Made by a program: the position numbers and the translations under genes | From: Alkalihalobacterium sp048323755 | Lineage (GTDB): Bacteria > Bacillota > Bacilli > Bacillales > Bacillaceae_F | DNA length: 64,000 bases | Assembly: GCF_048323755.1 (NCBI RefSeq) | Contig: NZ_JBLWFS010000002.1 | Location: 62,001 to 126,000 of the forward strand | Reading direction: 5' to 3' | The notes under the pieces: generated by a model | The model's database searches: none | What the model was told of the DNA's origin: nothing | What the model saw: only the letters and a program-made list of their open reading frames with translations | Part shown: positions 54,610-62,726 of the stretch, piece after piece | Position numbering within the stretch: position 1 is the first letter of the stretch | How the letters are laid out: the number at the start of each line of letters is the position of its first letter

Positions 54610-54707
54610 CTAAAAAAGCTTTCCGTTTTCGTGAAGAAACATTCGCATACGCTTAAAGTGATAAAGGAAAAAACAAGTGAAAAATTTATACGGAGTGGTT
54701 TTCATAG

Positions 54708-55170
54708 ATGATGAGGGACATTTCGGGTTAGAAATGTTGAGGAAGTGTCCTTCATTGTGCTGATGAAGGACATTTCAGGTTTGAAATGTAAGGGTAGTGT
54801 CCTTCATTGTGCTGATGAGGGACATTTCAGGTTTGAAATGTAAGGGAAGTGTCCTTCATTGTGCTGATGAAGCACATTTCGGGTTTAAAATGTAAGGGAA
54901 GTGTCCTTCATTGTGCTGATGAGGGACATTTCAGGTTTGAAATGTGAGGGTAGTGTCCTTCATTGTGCTGATGAGGGACATTTCAGGTTTGAAATGTAAG
55001 GGAAGTGTCCTTCATTGTGCTGATGAAGGACACTTTAGGTTTGAAATGGGAGGGTAGTGTCCTTCATTGTGCTGATGAGGGACATTTCAGGTTTGAAATG
55101 GGAGGGTAGTGTCCTTCATTGTGCTGATGAGGGACATTTCAGGTTTGAAATGTAAGGGTAGTGTCCTTCA
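54708..55170. repeat. 52-bp tandem repeat array, eight full units plus partial ends
   Basis: Full units begin with GTGTCCTTCA at 54745, 54797, 54849, 54901, 54953, 55005, 55057 and 55109, exactly 52 bases apart. A partial unit precedes (from 54708) and another follows (55161-55170). Units differ by a few substitutions and no indels. Each contains two inverted repeats (TGTCCTTCA...TGAGGGACA and CATTTC...GAAATG). The period is not a multiple of three and no frame is open. It fills the gap between gpr and spoIIP. Confidence 0.97.
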
Positions 55171-55213
55171 CATGGATGAAGAACGTTTGTTTTATTCAAT
55201 AACTTTAAATAGT

Positions 55214-55246
55214 AAAAAAGCTGCTTCTATGAAGAAGCAACTTTTT
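55214..55246 (-). terminator. Intrinsic terminator after gpr
   Basis: Arms of 14 bp (55233-55246 and 55215-55228, one mismatch) with a four-base loop and Ts on the minus strand. It lies 45 bases past the gpr stop and before the tandem array. Confidence 0.87.
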
Positions 55247-55290
55247 GTAGTTGATAAGCATTAAGGGTCTGTAATCCATTTACAATCCGC

Positions 55291-56415
55291 TTAATGCGTA
55301 TAAGACCCAACATTATCTTGATCCACTTCGCCGTGGAGTGCTGCATTAAGTCCCATTGCAAGTACATTTGCCATATCGTCGATAAATACATCGATTTCCT
55401 TTGGTGTGACCATTAAATTATGTCCTAGCGGTGCTAACACTTCACGAATGAGCTGGCGCTTTTCTTCTTCCTCTAACGTACCTACCATTCCTAAAATGGT
55501 CTGGCGCTTTGACTCATCTGGTAAATCTTCATCCGTCAACTGACGCTTTTCACCGAACATCATTCCTGCAGGAGTTAAAGCTCTCGAAGGTTTATTTCCT
55601 TCTTTCATTTCTTTGCCAAAATGTTTTAAAACAAAATCAATCGTATCACTCGTGATCGAAACTGCGTCTACTACAGTAGGAATACCAACGGCAATAACAG
55701 GAATTCCCAATGTTTCTTGACTTAACTCTTTACGTTTATTGCCCACTCCGCTTCCAGGGTGAATGCCTGTGTCAGAAACTTGTATCGTTGTATTGACTCT
55801 TTCAATCGAACGAGAAGCTAATGCATCAATCGCGATGACAAAATCAGGTTTTGTTTTTTCAATAACACCGTGGATAATGTCACTTGTTTCAATTCCAGTT
55901 ATCCCCATTACACCAGGTGCGATGGCACTAACTGGACGAAAGCCGTCTTCTACCTGTTCTGGTGCCAACGCAAATAAATGATTAGTAATGAGTAGATTTT
56001 CTACTGCAATCGGTCCCAAAGCATCTGGCGTCACATTCCAATTTCCTAGCCCGACAACAAGGCAACTCGAATCTCTAGTAATATTAAGCTCTTCCAAAAA
56101 TAAATTAAATTCTCGTGCAAAGACAGCTTCCACTTTTTCTTGAAGTGCTGTATCTTTTTTTCGTATGCCTTGTGTTTCAAACGTTAAGTACCTACCAGCT
56201 TTTTTACCTAATCTCTCAGCACCTTGGTCTGTGATTTCTACTCTAGTTATTTTTACACCTTCTTGTTCTCTTTCTTTAACAACAACACCTTCAATTGTTC
56301 TTTTTTCTTTGGCAGGAGCCTTTTTTTGTTCTTCTTCCTGAACAAGTTCATGAGCCTCTACCGCTAAGTCTGTTCGGACGTTATATTTACTTATGTCTAA
56401 ATCTTTTTCAGCCAC
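55291..56415 (-). CDS. gpr: Spore germination protease GPR
   Basis: The product is 374 aa from a GTG at 56415 seven bases after AAGGAGG. The short N-terminal propeptide is seen (KYNVRTDLAVEAHEL), followed by the core with GLGNWNVTPDALGP and ALASRSIERVNTTIQVSDTGIHPGSG. GPR degrades small acid-soluble spore proteins at germination; it is made as a zymogen in the forespore. Its leader is unusual: the SD-bearing 26-base segment occurs twice, 160 bases apart (see repeat). Confidence 0.96.
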   Translation of the reverse strand: MAEKDLDISKYNVRTDLAVEAHELVQEEEQKKAPAKEKRTIEGVVVKEREQEGVKITRVEITDQGAERLGKKAGRYLTFETQGIRKKDTALQEKVEAVFAREFNLFLEELNITRDSSCLVVGLGNWNVTPDALGPIAVENLLITNHLFALAPEQVEDGFRPVSAIAPGVMGITGIETSDIIHGVIEKTKPDFVIAIDALASRSIERVNTTIQVSDTGIHPGSGVGNKRKELSQETLGIPVIAVGIPTVVDAVSITSDTIDFVLKHFGKEMKEGNKPSRALTPAGMMFGEKRQLTDEDLPDESKRQTILGMVGTLEEEEKRQLIREVLAPLGHNLMVTPKEIDVFIDDMANVLAMGLNAALHGEVDQDNVGSYTH

Positions 56416-56421
56416 AGAGAA

Positions 56422-56607
56422 TCCTCCTTTTTCAACACACACTAGTAAAGGTTGTTCAAAAAGTCCGGGAAAAATCTCTTTCGAATTTCTTCGTTAGCTT
56501 GCTCTTCCTCGCTTCACGTATCAACACCATACGCTCCAGTGCTCAGAGACTGCGCTTCCTTGAACTTCTTGGATCTTTTTGTCCTCCTTTTTCAACACAC
56601 ACTAGTA
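56422..56607. repeat. Duplicated gpr leader flanking a ~134-base insert
   Basis: The same 26 bases (minus strand: TACTAGTGTGTGTTG then AAAAAGGAGGA) occur at 56422-56447 and 56582-56607. Between them lies a 134-base segment (56448-56581) that begins GGTTGTTCAAAAAGTCC on the plus strand and holds no gene. The distal copy keeps a full SD with no start codon behind it. With the rpsT promoter this accounts for the 326-base gpr-rpsT gap; I could not assign a sigma-G promoter for gpr. Confidence 0.88.
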
Positions 56608-56657
56608 GTGTTCCTTTTGAAAATAGGTTTCCCGTGAAGAAGCTTTTCATTCTTCTA

Positions 56658-56686
56658 TTGCAATTATTCATGGTTTTTGATAGAAT
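56658..56686 (+). promoter_or_regulatory. Sigma-A promoter of rpsT
   Basis: TTGCAA (56658-56663), 17 bases, TAGAAT (56681-56686), about 55 bases before the rpsT start. Confidence 0.75.
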
Positions 56687-56741
56687 GCTGTTTGTTGTAC
56701 TTATTCACTGTTGTGAAGGTTGCATCAGGGAGGTGAAAGGA

Positions 56742-57008
56742 ATGCCTAACATTAAATCTGCGATTAAACGTGTAAAAACTAACGACAAGCGCCGTGTGCA
56801 AAACACTTCTCAAAAGTCTGCTCTTCGTACTGCTATCAAGAACTTTGAAGCGAAAGTTGCAGCTAACGAAGTAGAAGCAGCGAAAGAAGCGTATGTTACA
56901 GCTGCTAAAAAGCTTGACAAAGCAGCAAGCAAAGGCCTTATTCATAAAAATGCAGCATCTCGTCAAAAGTCTCGTTTACAAAAGCAATTAAACGAAGTTT
57001 CTGCATAA
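56742..57008 (+). CDS. rpsT: Ribosomal protein bS20
   Basis: The product is 88 aa (MPNIKSAIKRVKTNDKRRVQN), rich in lysine and alanine as expected. The ATG at 56742 follows GGGAGGTGAAAGGA. The open frame continues far upstream across the promoter, which is chance. bS20 binds the base of the 30S body. It is transcribed against the surrounding genes, as in B. subtilis. Confidence 0.98.
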   Translation: MPNIKSAIKRVKTNDKRRVQNTSQKSALRTAIKNFEAKVAANEVEAAKEAYVTAAKKLDKAASKGLIHKNAASRQKSRLQKQLNEVSA

Positions 57009-57052
57009 TCGAATGATTGGCTTAGTTTTAAAAAAGTTAACTTTTTTAAGGT

Positions 57053-57092
57053 AAAAAGCGGAGGAACTCTTTTTGAGTTACTCCGCTTTTTA
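57053..57092 (+). terminator. Terminator after rpsT, possibly shared with holA
   Basis: Arms 57053-57069 and 57074-57090 (one mismatch) end in Ts on the plus strand and As on the other, so it can work both ways. The holA stop is 57 bases beyond. Confidence 0.9.
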
Positions 57093-57148
57093 TATTTTTA
57101 TTAAAATTTTGATCTTGTACATGAACCCGGTTAAAGTGTTACACTGAA

Positions 57149-58168
57149 TTACCTGTGAAATTCCATCAAAAGCAACTCAATTGCTAAATGTTTATCCACT
57201 TGTCCACTTTTAATGTTAAAGTCAGTCTCCGCAAGTCGCTCTAATAAACGAAATAATGTAGCTTCTTGAAATGCTTTTCCTTGTTGTCCCGCTAACTTAA
57301 CAGCATACGGGTGAACTTTAATTTGACCGGCAATCTGTTGTTGTGAATACCCTCTTTTCAACAGTTCTTTTACTTGATAAATGATGCGTACTTGACGGGC
57401 TAATAAAGCGACAAGCTTAATTGGATCTTCTTTTTGTTGCATTAAGTCAAAATAAATCTCTAGAGCTTTTTCAATACGTTTGTGTACGATATGGTCGATT
57501 AACATAAATACATCTTGCTCAACTGTCTTTGCTACAAGTTGATCAACTACCGTTTCATCAATCATCCCATGCTCCCCTACGTAGAGAGAGAGCTTTTCAA
57601 TTTCATTAATGAGCATTAATAAATTTCCACCTAATAATTGAATTAACTTTTCTTTGCCACCTGAGGTCAATTCAATCGAGTGAGTCATCGCTTGTTCATT
57701 TATCCACTCGTTTAGCATTTTTTCGTCAAACTCTTTCGTATCAACAACTTCTGCTTCTTTTCTTAACGATTTAACTATCTTTTTGCGTTCATCTAATTTT
57801 TCATACGGTGCTATTAAAATAAAAACTGTTTCTTGAACAGGATTTTGTACATAGGTTTCCAGTAATTTTAAATTATGCTCAATTTTACTATCGTCTTTTT
57901 GTGCGGTTAAAAAATAGGCATCTTTAGCGATAACTACACGTTTTGCCCCTAAAAATGGAAGTGTTTGAGCATCTTCTACAGCAACATCTATCGCAGTCTC
58001 CTTTAATTCATACGTTGATAAATTAAAGTCTAACTCATCTTCCGTCAATGCTTTGGCAACAATCGATTGAATTAAATCATCAACTAAAAAACGTTCTTCA
58101 CCAATAAACAAATAAAGCGGGGAAATTTTTTCTTTTAGAATGTTTCGTTTTGTTTCTATGTATGACAT
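57149..58168 (-). CDS. holA: DNA polymerase III delta subunit
   Basis: The product is 339 aa from the ATG at 58168 (AAGGGA upstream). It begins MSYIETKRNILKEKISPLYLFIGEERFLVDDL, the HolA/YqeN N-terminus, and has the late LLARQVRIIYQVKELLKRGYSQQQIAGQIKVHPYAVKLAGQQ helix set. It opens the sliding clamp in the clamp-loader complex. It lies between rpsT and yqzM, as in B. subtilis. Confidence 0.96.
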   Translation of the reverse strand: MSYIETKRNILKEKISPLYLFIGEERFLVDDLIQSIVAKALTEDELDFNLSTYELKETAIDVAVEDAQTLPFLGAKRVVIAKDAYFLTAQKDDSKIEHNLKLLETYVQNPVQETVFILIAPYEKLDERKKIVKSLRKEAEVVDTKEFDEKMLNEWINEQAMTHSIELTSGGKEKLIQLLGGNLLMLINEIEKLSLYVGEHGMIDETVVDQLVAKTVEQDVFMLIDHIVHKRIEKALEIYFDLMQQKEDPIKLVALLARQVRIIYQVKELLKRGYSQQQIAGQIKVHPYAVKLAGQQGKAFQEATLFRLLERLAETDFNIKSGQVDKHLAIELLLMEFHR

Positions 58169-58855
58169 TTTTACGTCCCTTCCTAATGGTTGGATATTCC
58201 TAAAAGAGATTGGTAATATTATTATGGGGAATATCAAAAGTATTGTCCACACTTACGAAGGAATTTAAACATGAAAAAGAGGCCAACCCATTGTCATTGG
58301 CTCCCAAACTTAATCCAATACTAATGAAATGAGCAAGTCAGTTCATTAACATAAGTTAAGAACCAATTTCATGAGTTAACCTCCATTTATGATAAACGCC
58401 ATCAAACGGACCCTAGGAAACCCCTCTAATGGCGATAATCATGTTCGGCGACCTCTACACTAGTTATGATATCCTATGCAGTTAAAAACTATAGGTGACA
58501 ACTCTTTACAGCAGTGGAAGACAATGATTTAAAATTTGACAATACGTAAATTCAAAAAAGGCATCGTACGAAGGTGAGGGAAATCTCGCTAGTCGCTGGG
58601 CGCTGGAGCTAGACGAGAAAGGCGCAAGCGCCCGTTTAGCGACGTACGGACTGGACTGAGCCCGTAGGAGATAAAGGAAACACGATGAACGGGAGTGAGT
58701 CGATGTTGACTTATCGTACGAAGGTGAGGGAAGTCTCGCTAGTCGCTGGGCGCTGGAGCTAGACAGCTGCGATTATTCACAGAAAGGACTATGGATAGTA
58801 TGGATTTTTTTCTTGTCTTCCCTTATACTAAAGAATGAAATAGGAGGGGTTACTA
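58169..58855. other. Intergenic region between holA and yqzM with a direct repeat
   Basis: About 690 bases carry no open frame of note. 58260-58560 shows no feature I can support. 58563-58764 holds a 52-base direct repeat and a small GGCGC/GCGCC hairpin (58621-58633). I could not choose a promoter for yqzM with confidence; a TATACT at about 58826 lacks a good -35. Confidence 0.7.
58563..58764. repeat. 52-base direct repeat, 150 bases apart, GC-rich
   Basis: Copies at 58563-58614 and 58713-58764 differ at one base; both hold CGCTGGGCGCTGGAGC. The stretch between contains a GGCGCAAGCGCC hairpin. It resembles the 'AAGCGCTGGAG' family of intergenic repeats I know from Bacillaceae; a degenerate relative is near 62030-62085. 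Confidence 0.85.
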
Positions 58856-58993
58856 ATGAGTGAGTTCGAAAAAAGAGTACAATGTAAACGCAACGACGCA
58901 ATTGATTCAGGTGTTGGGTTTATCGTTTCTTTCGGCTTCTTTGCCACTTTATTTATTATCGCTTCACTAGTTGACGTATTCGGCAACATGTAA
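58856..58993 (+). CDS. yqzM: YqzM family small membrane protein
   Basis: The product is 45 aa: MSEFEKRVQCKRNDAIDSGV, then a single membrane helix (GFIVSFGFFATLFIIASLV). This matches the YqzM family, found next to comEC in Bacillus. The ATG at 58856 follows TAGGAGGGG. The role of the family is unknown. It is on the opposite strand to its neighbours and has its own terminator. Confidence 0.9.
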   Translation: MSEFEKRVQCKRNDAIDSGVGFIVSFGFFATLFIIASLVDVFGNM

Positions 58994-59014
58994 GACAACC
59001 ATACTTAAAGAGAG

Positions 59015-59041
59015 AGGGTTACCGCATTGGTAACCCTTTTT
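59015..59041 (+). terminator. Terminator after yqzM
   Basis: A 9-bp perfect stem (agggttacc / ggtaaccct) with a five-base loop is followed by Ts on the plus strand. Its end touches the comEC stop, so it may also serve that operon. Confidence 0.88.
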
Positions 59042-61365
59042 CATTTTTGTTTGATGGCCGTCTCTATATGAAGAAGCCCTTTTTTCGAAAAGACGTATCG
59101 GATAGCACCATGTTCATCCGTACGATAAATTGGAATGTTGCGTTCATTAAATGTTTCAATCACCTCCTCGTGAGGATGTTGAAACCGATTATTTCTTCCG
59201 GCCGAAATGAGGACTATTTTGGGTTGAATATGATCGATAAATGGAGGAGTTGACGACGTACGGCTTCCATGATGACCAGCCTTTAAAATATCGACGTCTA
59301 AATCAACAAAATCACGAATAAGACGAGCTTCACCACTTTCCTCTAAATCACCGGTAAAAAGCCACTTGACGCCACCTAATGTACTATATAAAACAATTGA
59401 TCGATTATTAAGGCTGTCTTCACTTCCTTGAGGTGATAAAACACGAAAGTCACTTCCTGCCATAGACCACCCCATTCCTTCTTTAGCAAATTGTATGGTT
59501 GTACCTCTCTGTTGAAATTCGGTTAATAAATAGCGCTCAAAATCTCCTTCAACAGGTCCGTATGCATAGACGATTTCATCTATATTCACTTGATCAAGAA
59601 GTGCCTCAGCACCACCAATATGATCGTAATGACCGTGCGTTAAAATTAACTTATCAATCGTGCGAATTCCTTTTGCTTTGAGAAAAGGAACGACGATATG
59701 TTTGCCGACATCAAATTCACGTGATCGCCTTTTCCATTCTTCTTCTCTTCCAAAACTCACCAGGCCTCCGCTATCGATTAAATAAACCGCTTTTCGATGA
59801 GGGAGTTCAATGAAAATACTGTCACCTTGCCCTACATCTAACATTGTCACCTCACCTTGTCCTTTAAAATAAGGGCTTAGAAAATGGATGAACATCAGAC
59901 TGGTCAGAACGCCCATAAGAATTGCCCAACGTTTGAGCGAAAATTTCCTCTCATAAAAAAGGAACGCTACAAAGCAAATGAAAATTATTGAGAAAGCAAC
60001 CCAAATATCAAATTGACCAAAAAGGATTGAACTAAAAGGCAAGTTATTAAGAAACGTTAAACTTGCATGTGAATAAACAATTATTCCATTAAGCACTTCT
60101 AAAAGCGAGTTTCCAAAAAAAGGTGAAATCAAATGAATACAATAAGTTAAAAAAACAGCAGGCAAAACAAGTAAAGAAATAAATGGAATAAATACGATAT
60201 TAAGCGGAAGGCTTAACCAGGAAATTTCGTAAAAGTGGAAAACGATTATAGGAAAAGATGCGAGCTGTGAAATGGTAGTCACGGTTACCAGTTGCTGTAA
60301 ATAATGACTCTGTTTACTCACCAACTCTGAGGAAACAATTAAAGTAAAGCTGATTAAGAATGATAATTGAAAGCCTAATTGGTATAAGGAATAAGGAGAT
60401 AGAAGTAAATACAAAAGACAAACGAAACTAATTCCATCAAGTGGATGTAATTTCTTTTTTATCCGCAATGAAACGAGGATGACAACCGTCATACATACCG
60501 CACGAATAACAGAAGGAGCACCTCCTGCAACAACCATGTACATCGGTAATAATACTAACAATAAATCAATCGTTCGCTCACGTGTGAGACCAAAACGAAT
60601 AAGAAGAAAGAATAACGCTGAGAAAATTAGTCCTACATGAAGACCAGAAACAGCTAAAAGATGAATGACACCTAAACGCTGATACGCTTCTAACACATCC
60701 TCCTCCATACTCGCTCGATCACCAAATAGTAAAGCAGTAACAATTCCCTTTGACCCATCTGGATATTGGTCACTAATGTATTGAATTCCATGTTGCCGAA
60801 TGGTTTGAAGCGCATAGCGAACAGAAAACGAAGGGGAGTGGCATTTTGAGACCTCTATAGTCTCAGGATGGAAAGTCCAATGGATTTTTTGATAAAAGAG
60901 AAACTCTTGATAATCAAAGGCATAGAAGTTGGTTGACGGCGAAGGTTTACGAAGCTTGCCTTGCAGAGGGCATTTCATTCCGACAGTAAGAGCTTTTAAT
61001 TGCAGTTGCTCTTGTTCGGATTTAATTAAATAATTGGTCTGTAATTTTTCACCTGTTACGGTCTTGAATTGAAAGCTTAGGCGATCGCCATTTATTTGCG
61101 GAATGGAACTAATCGTACCAATAAAAGAGGTTTGTTCGGAGGAATAATTCGTCACATTATTTTTATGAACGTAGGAACTACTCGAAAAAAATAACAGTAA
61201 GCAAAGGACAAGAAAAAGTCCATCAATCCTTATCCTTCGCCTGTGAACCATTAAATCATAACTTAAGAACGCTATCAGAAAAAGTAACCAAACTTGAAAT
61301 TCTTTTGTAGCTATTACAATACTAATGATCGCTGCCAACACAACAATATGCCAACGTCCAGTCAA
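59041..61365 (-). CDS. comEC: Competence DNA channel ComEC/Rec2
   Basis: The product is 774 aa from a TTG at 61365 eight bases after AAGGAG. Order: two to three N-terminal helices, an extracytoplasmic OB-like domain (~70-175), the ComEC membrane channel (~200-490, with HLLAVSGLHVGL), and a C-terminal metallo-beta-lactamase domain with THGHYDH and AGHHGS. It transports single-stranded DNA across the membrane during transformation; the MBL domain may be the strand-degrading nuclease. Length is normal and no frame break is seen. Confidence 0.96.
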   Translation of the reverse strand: MTGRWHIVVLAAIISIVIATKEFQVWLLFLIAFLSYDLMVHRRRIRIDGLFLVLCLLLFFSSSSYVHKNNVTNYSSEQTSFIGTISSIPQINGDRLSFQFKTVTGEKLQTNYLIKSEQEQLQLKALTVGMKCPLQGKLRKPSPSTNFYAFDYQEFLFYQKIHWTFHPETIEVSKCHSPSFSVRYALQTIRQHGIQYISDQYPDGSKGIVTALLFGDRASMEEDVLEAYQRLGVIHLLAVSGLHVGLIFSALFFLLIRFGLTRERTIDLLLVLLPMYMVVAGGAPSVIRAVCMTVVILVSLRIKKKLHPLDGISFVCLLYLLLSPYSLYQLGFQLSFLISFTLIVSSELVSKQSHYLQQLVTVTTISQLASFPIIVFHFYEISWLSLPLNIVFIPFISLLVLPAVFLTYCIHLISPFFGNSLLEVLNGIIVYSHASLTFLNNLPFSSILFGQFDIWVAFSIIFICFVAFLFYERKFSLKRWAILMGVLTSLMFIHFLSPYFKGQGEVTMLDVGQGDSIFIELPHRKAVYLIDSGGLVSFGREEEWKRRSREFDVGKHIVVPFLKAKGIRTIDKLILTHGHYDHIGGAEALLDQVNIDEIVYAYGPVEGDFERYLLTEFQQRGTTIQFAKEGMGWSMAGSDFRVLSPQGSEDSLNNRSIVLYSTLGGVKWLFTGDLEESGEARLIRDFVDLDVDILKAGHHGSRTSSTPPFIDHIQPKIVLISAGRNNRFQHPHEEVIETFNERNIPIYRTDEHGAIRYVFSKKGLLHIETAIKQK

Positions 61366-61383
61366 AGAAATAACTCCTTTACA

Positions 61384-61950
61384 TTAAAGTGGAGTATAGA
61401 GCTTGTTTGCTTCATCACGAAGCTTTTTAAGCTCGGTTTCTGAAATCCCGCTTGCAGCGAGCTTTTCCAATAATGATGCTGTAAATTGAAGCTTTTCATT
61501 TGAATTTTTATCTAAGATCATTTCTTCCAATTCCACTTGCTTCACTTTCACCCCTGCTTGTTCAAGTAACTCTAACGCATACGGATGATTTTTATAATCG
61601 GCTGAATAATACACGGCCGAAATGCCACTCTGGATAATGCTCTTCGTACAGTTTAAGCACGGAAAATGAGTAACATAAATTTCTGCTCCTTGTGTTGGAA
61701 CGCCAAATTTAGCGCATTGCAAAAGAGCATTCACTTCCGCGTGGATCGTCCGAATACAATGGTTGTCCACGACATAACAACCTTCATCTATACAATGATC
61801 ACTTCCGGAAATCGATCCGTTATACCCTCCTGCAATAATTCGTTTATCCCGGACAATTGTAGCCCCTACCATCAAACGTGTACATGTACTCCTCATCGCA
61901 AGTAAATGACTTTGTGCAATAAAATACTGATCCCATGAAATTCGATTCAC
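61384..61950 (-). CDS. comEB: dCMP deaminase family protein ComEB
   Basis: The product is 188 aa. Zinc ligands are H70-A-E72 and P-C98-LNC101. It begins MNRISWDQYFIAQSHLLAMRSTC; the GTG at 61950 aligns with the family start. It converts dCMP to dUMP; its need in competence is not clear. It precedes comEC by 18 bases. The comEA gene that normally precedes it is not present within the next 0.8 kb. Confidence 0.96.
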   Translation of the reverse strand: MNRISWDQYFIAQSHLLAMRSTCTRLMVGATIVRDKRIIAGGYNGSISGSDHCIDEGCYVVDNHCIRTIHAEVNALLQCAKFGVPTQGAEIYVTHFPCLNCTKSIIQSGISAVYYSADYKNHPYALELLEQAGVKVKQVELEEMILDKNSNEKLQFTASLLEKLAASGISETELKKLRDEANKLYTPL

Positions 61951-62726
61951 CTTTTTTCAACTCCTAGTCAATTTGCTTCTATGCCTATAGTTTATCCAAC
62001 GTCAGAAACATGCGTCAATGGTAAGAAAAGCGGAAGAGGCCGTTTAGTACGACAAGCGCTGGAGGGCCAGCAATACGTGGCTTGCTCTTTACTCATGTTT
62101 GAAGATAGATAAGCGAGCACAAAGTATACTCGACGGTACGTAGCTTAATAATGAAAGGTGACACAAACTATACTATCATTACTTTTTTGGAGCATTAGCA
62201 GAAATTTGAGGGCTAGCCTGAATTAATGGAGTAAAAATTTGAGGGCATTAGACGTTAGGGGACTGAGAGGACCTTAATTTAGTGAAAACCCCCTCATTTA
62301 TGGATTTCACGGACTGAGAGGCTCTTATTTGCCTAAAATCATTACACAACTCCATGAAAACTAGTAAATAAGGGCTTCTGAGTCCTCTAAACTAAACAAA
62401 AGTGGCTTATTGACACAAATAAAGACCTCTCAGTCCCCCTATTCTATTTCATGTTGGAGTTAGCAGTTACTAATAAGCATGGACTTGTGAAGTCTTTGAA
62501 ACGATGAGCATGTGAAGCCTGTGAAACAATGCGCGCGCCAACTCCAACTTAAAAACTAGCCGAACATTCGTATTTGCATAGGCAGGCCGACTGACCACTG
62601 CCCCCGCCATCCAAAGGTTTTTCCTCAAGGAAAAAAGGCGACTCCAGTAAAGTAATCACGACAATAAAATGGATTGTCATCACATCATACCGCGTAACCA
62701 ATACTTAGGAGTCACCCTCACCCTGC
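61951..62726. other. Repeat-bearing intergenic region upstream of comEB
   Basis: About 780 bases without a gene. It holds a degenerate AAGCGCTGGAGGGCC-type repeat (62030-62085), the composite element at 62257-62438, an imperfect hairpin with arms GTTGGAGTT / AACTCCAAC (about 62454-62550), and a short palindrome (TTTTTCC / GGAAAAA, about 62618-62636) before the sulfhydrylase end. No comEA fragment is visible. Confidence 0.75.
62257..62438. repeat. Composite repeat element with four ~22-bp motifs (copy 2)
   Basis: Motifs at 62257-62280 and 62310-62330 run one way, those at 62366-62386 and 62417-62438 the other, all of the type GGACTGAGAGG(N)CTTATTT. Layout and overall length (about 182 bp) match copy 1 at 40294-40474, though the spacers differ in sequence. 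Confidence 0.8.

Noticed and set aside
54708..55170. Tandem array as a CRISPR array
   Set aside because: The whole 52-base unit repeats with no unique spacers, and no cas genes are near.
56295..56741. Long N-terminal extension of the rpsT frame
   Set aside because: It runs antisense through gpr and across the rpsT promoter; bS20 clearly starts at the SD-preceded ATG at 56742.
62454..62550. Hairpin-rich stretch considered as an S-box riboswitch for the sulfhydrylase gene
   Set aside because: It lies downstream of that minus-strand gene and lacks S-box core motifs; a leader would be beyond position 64000.
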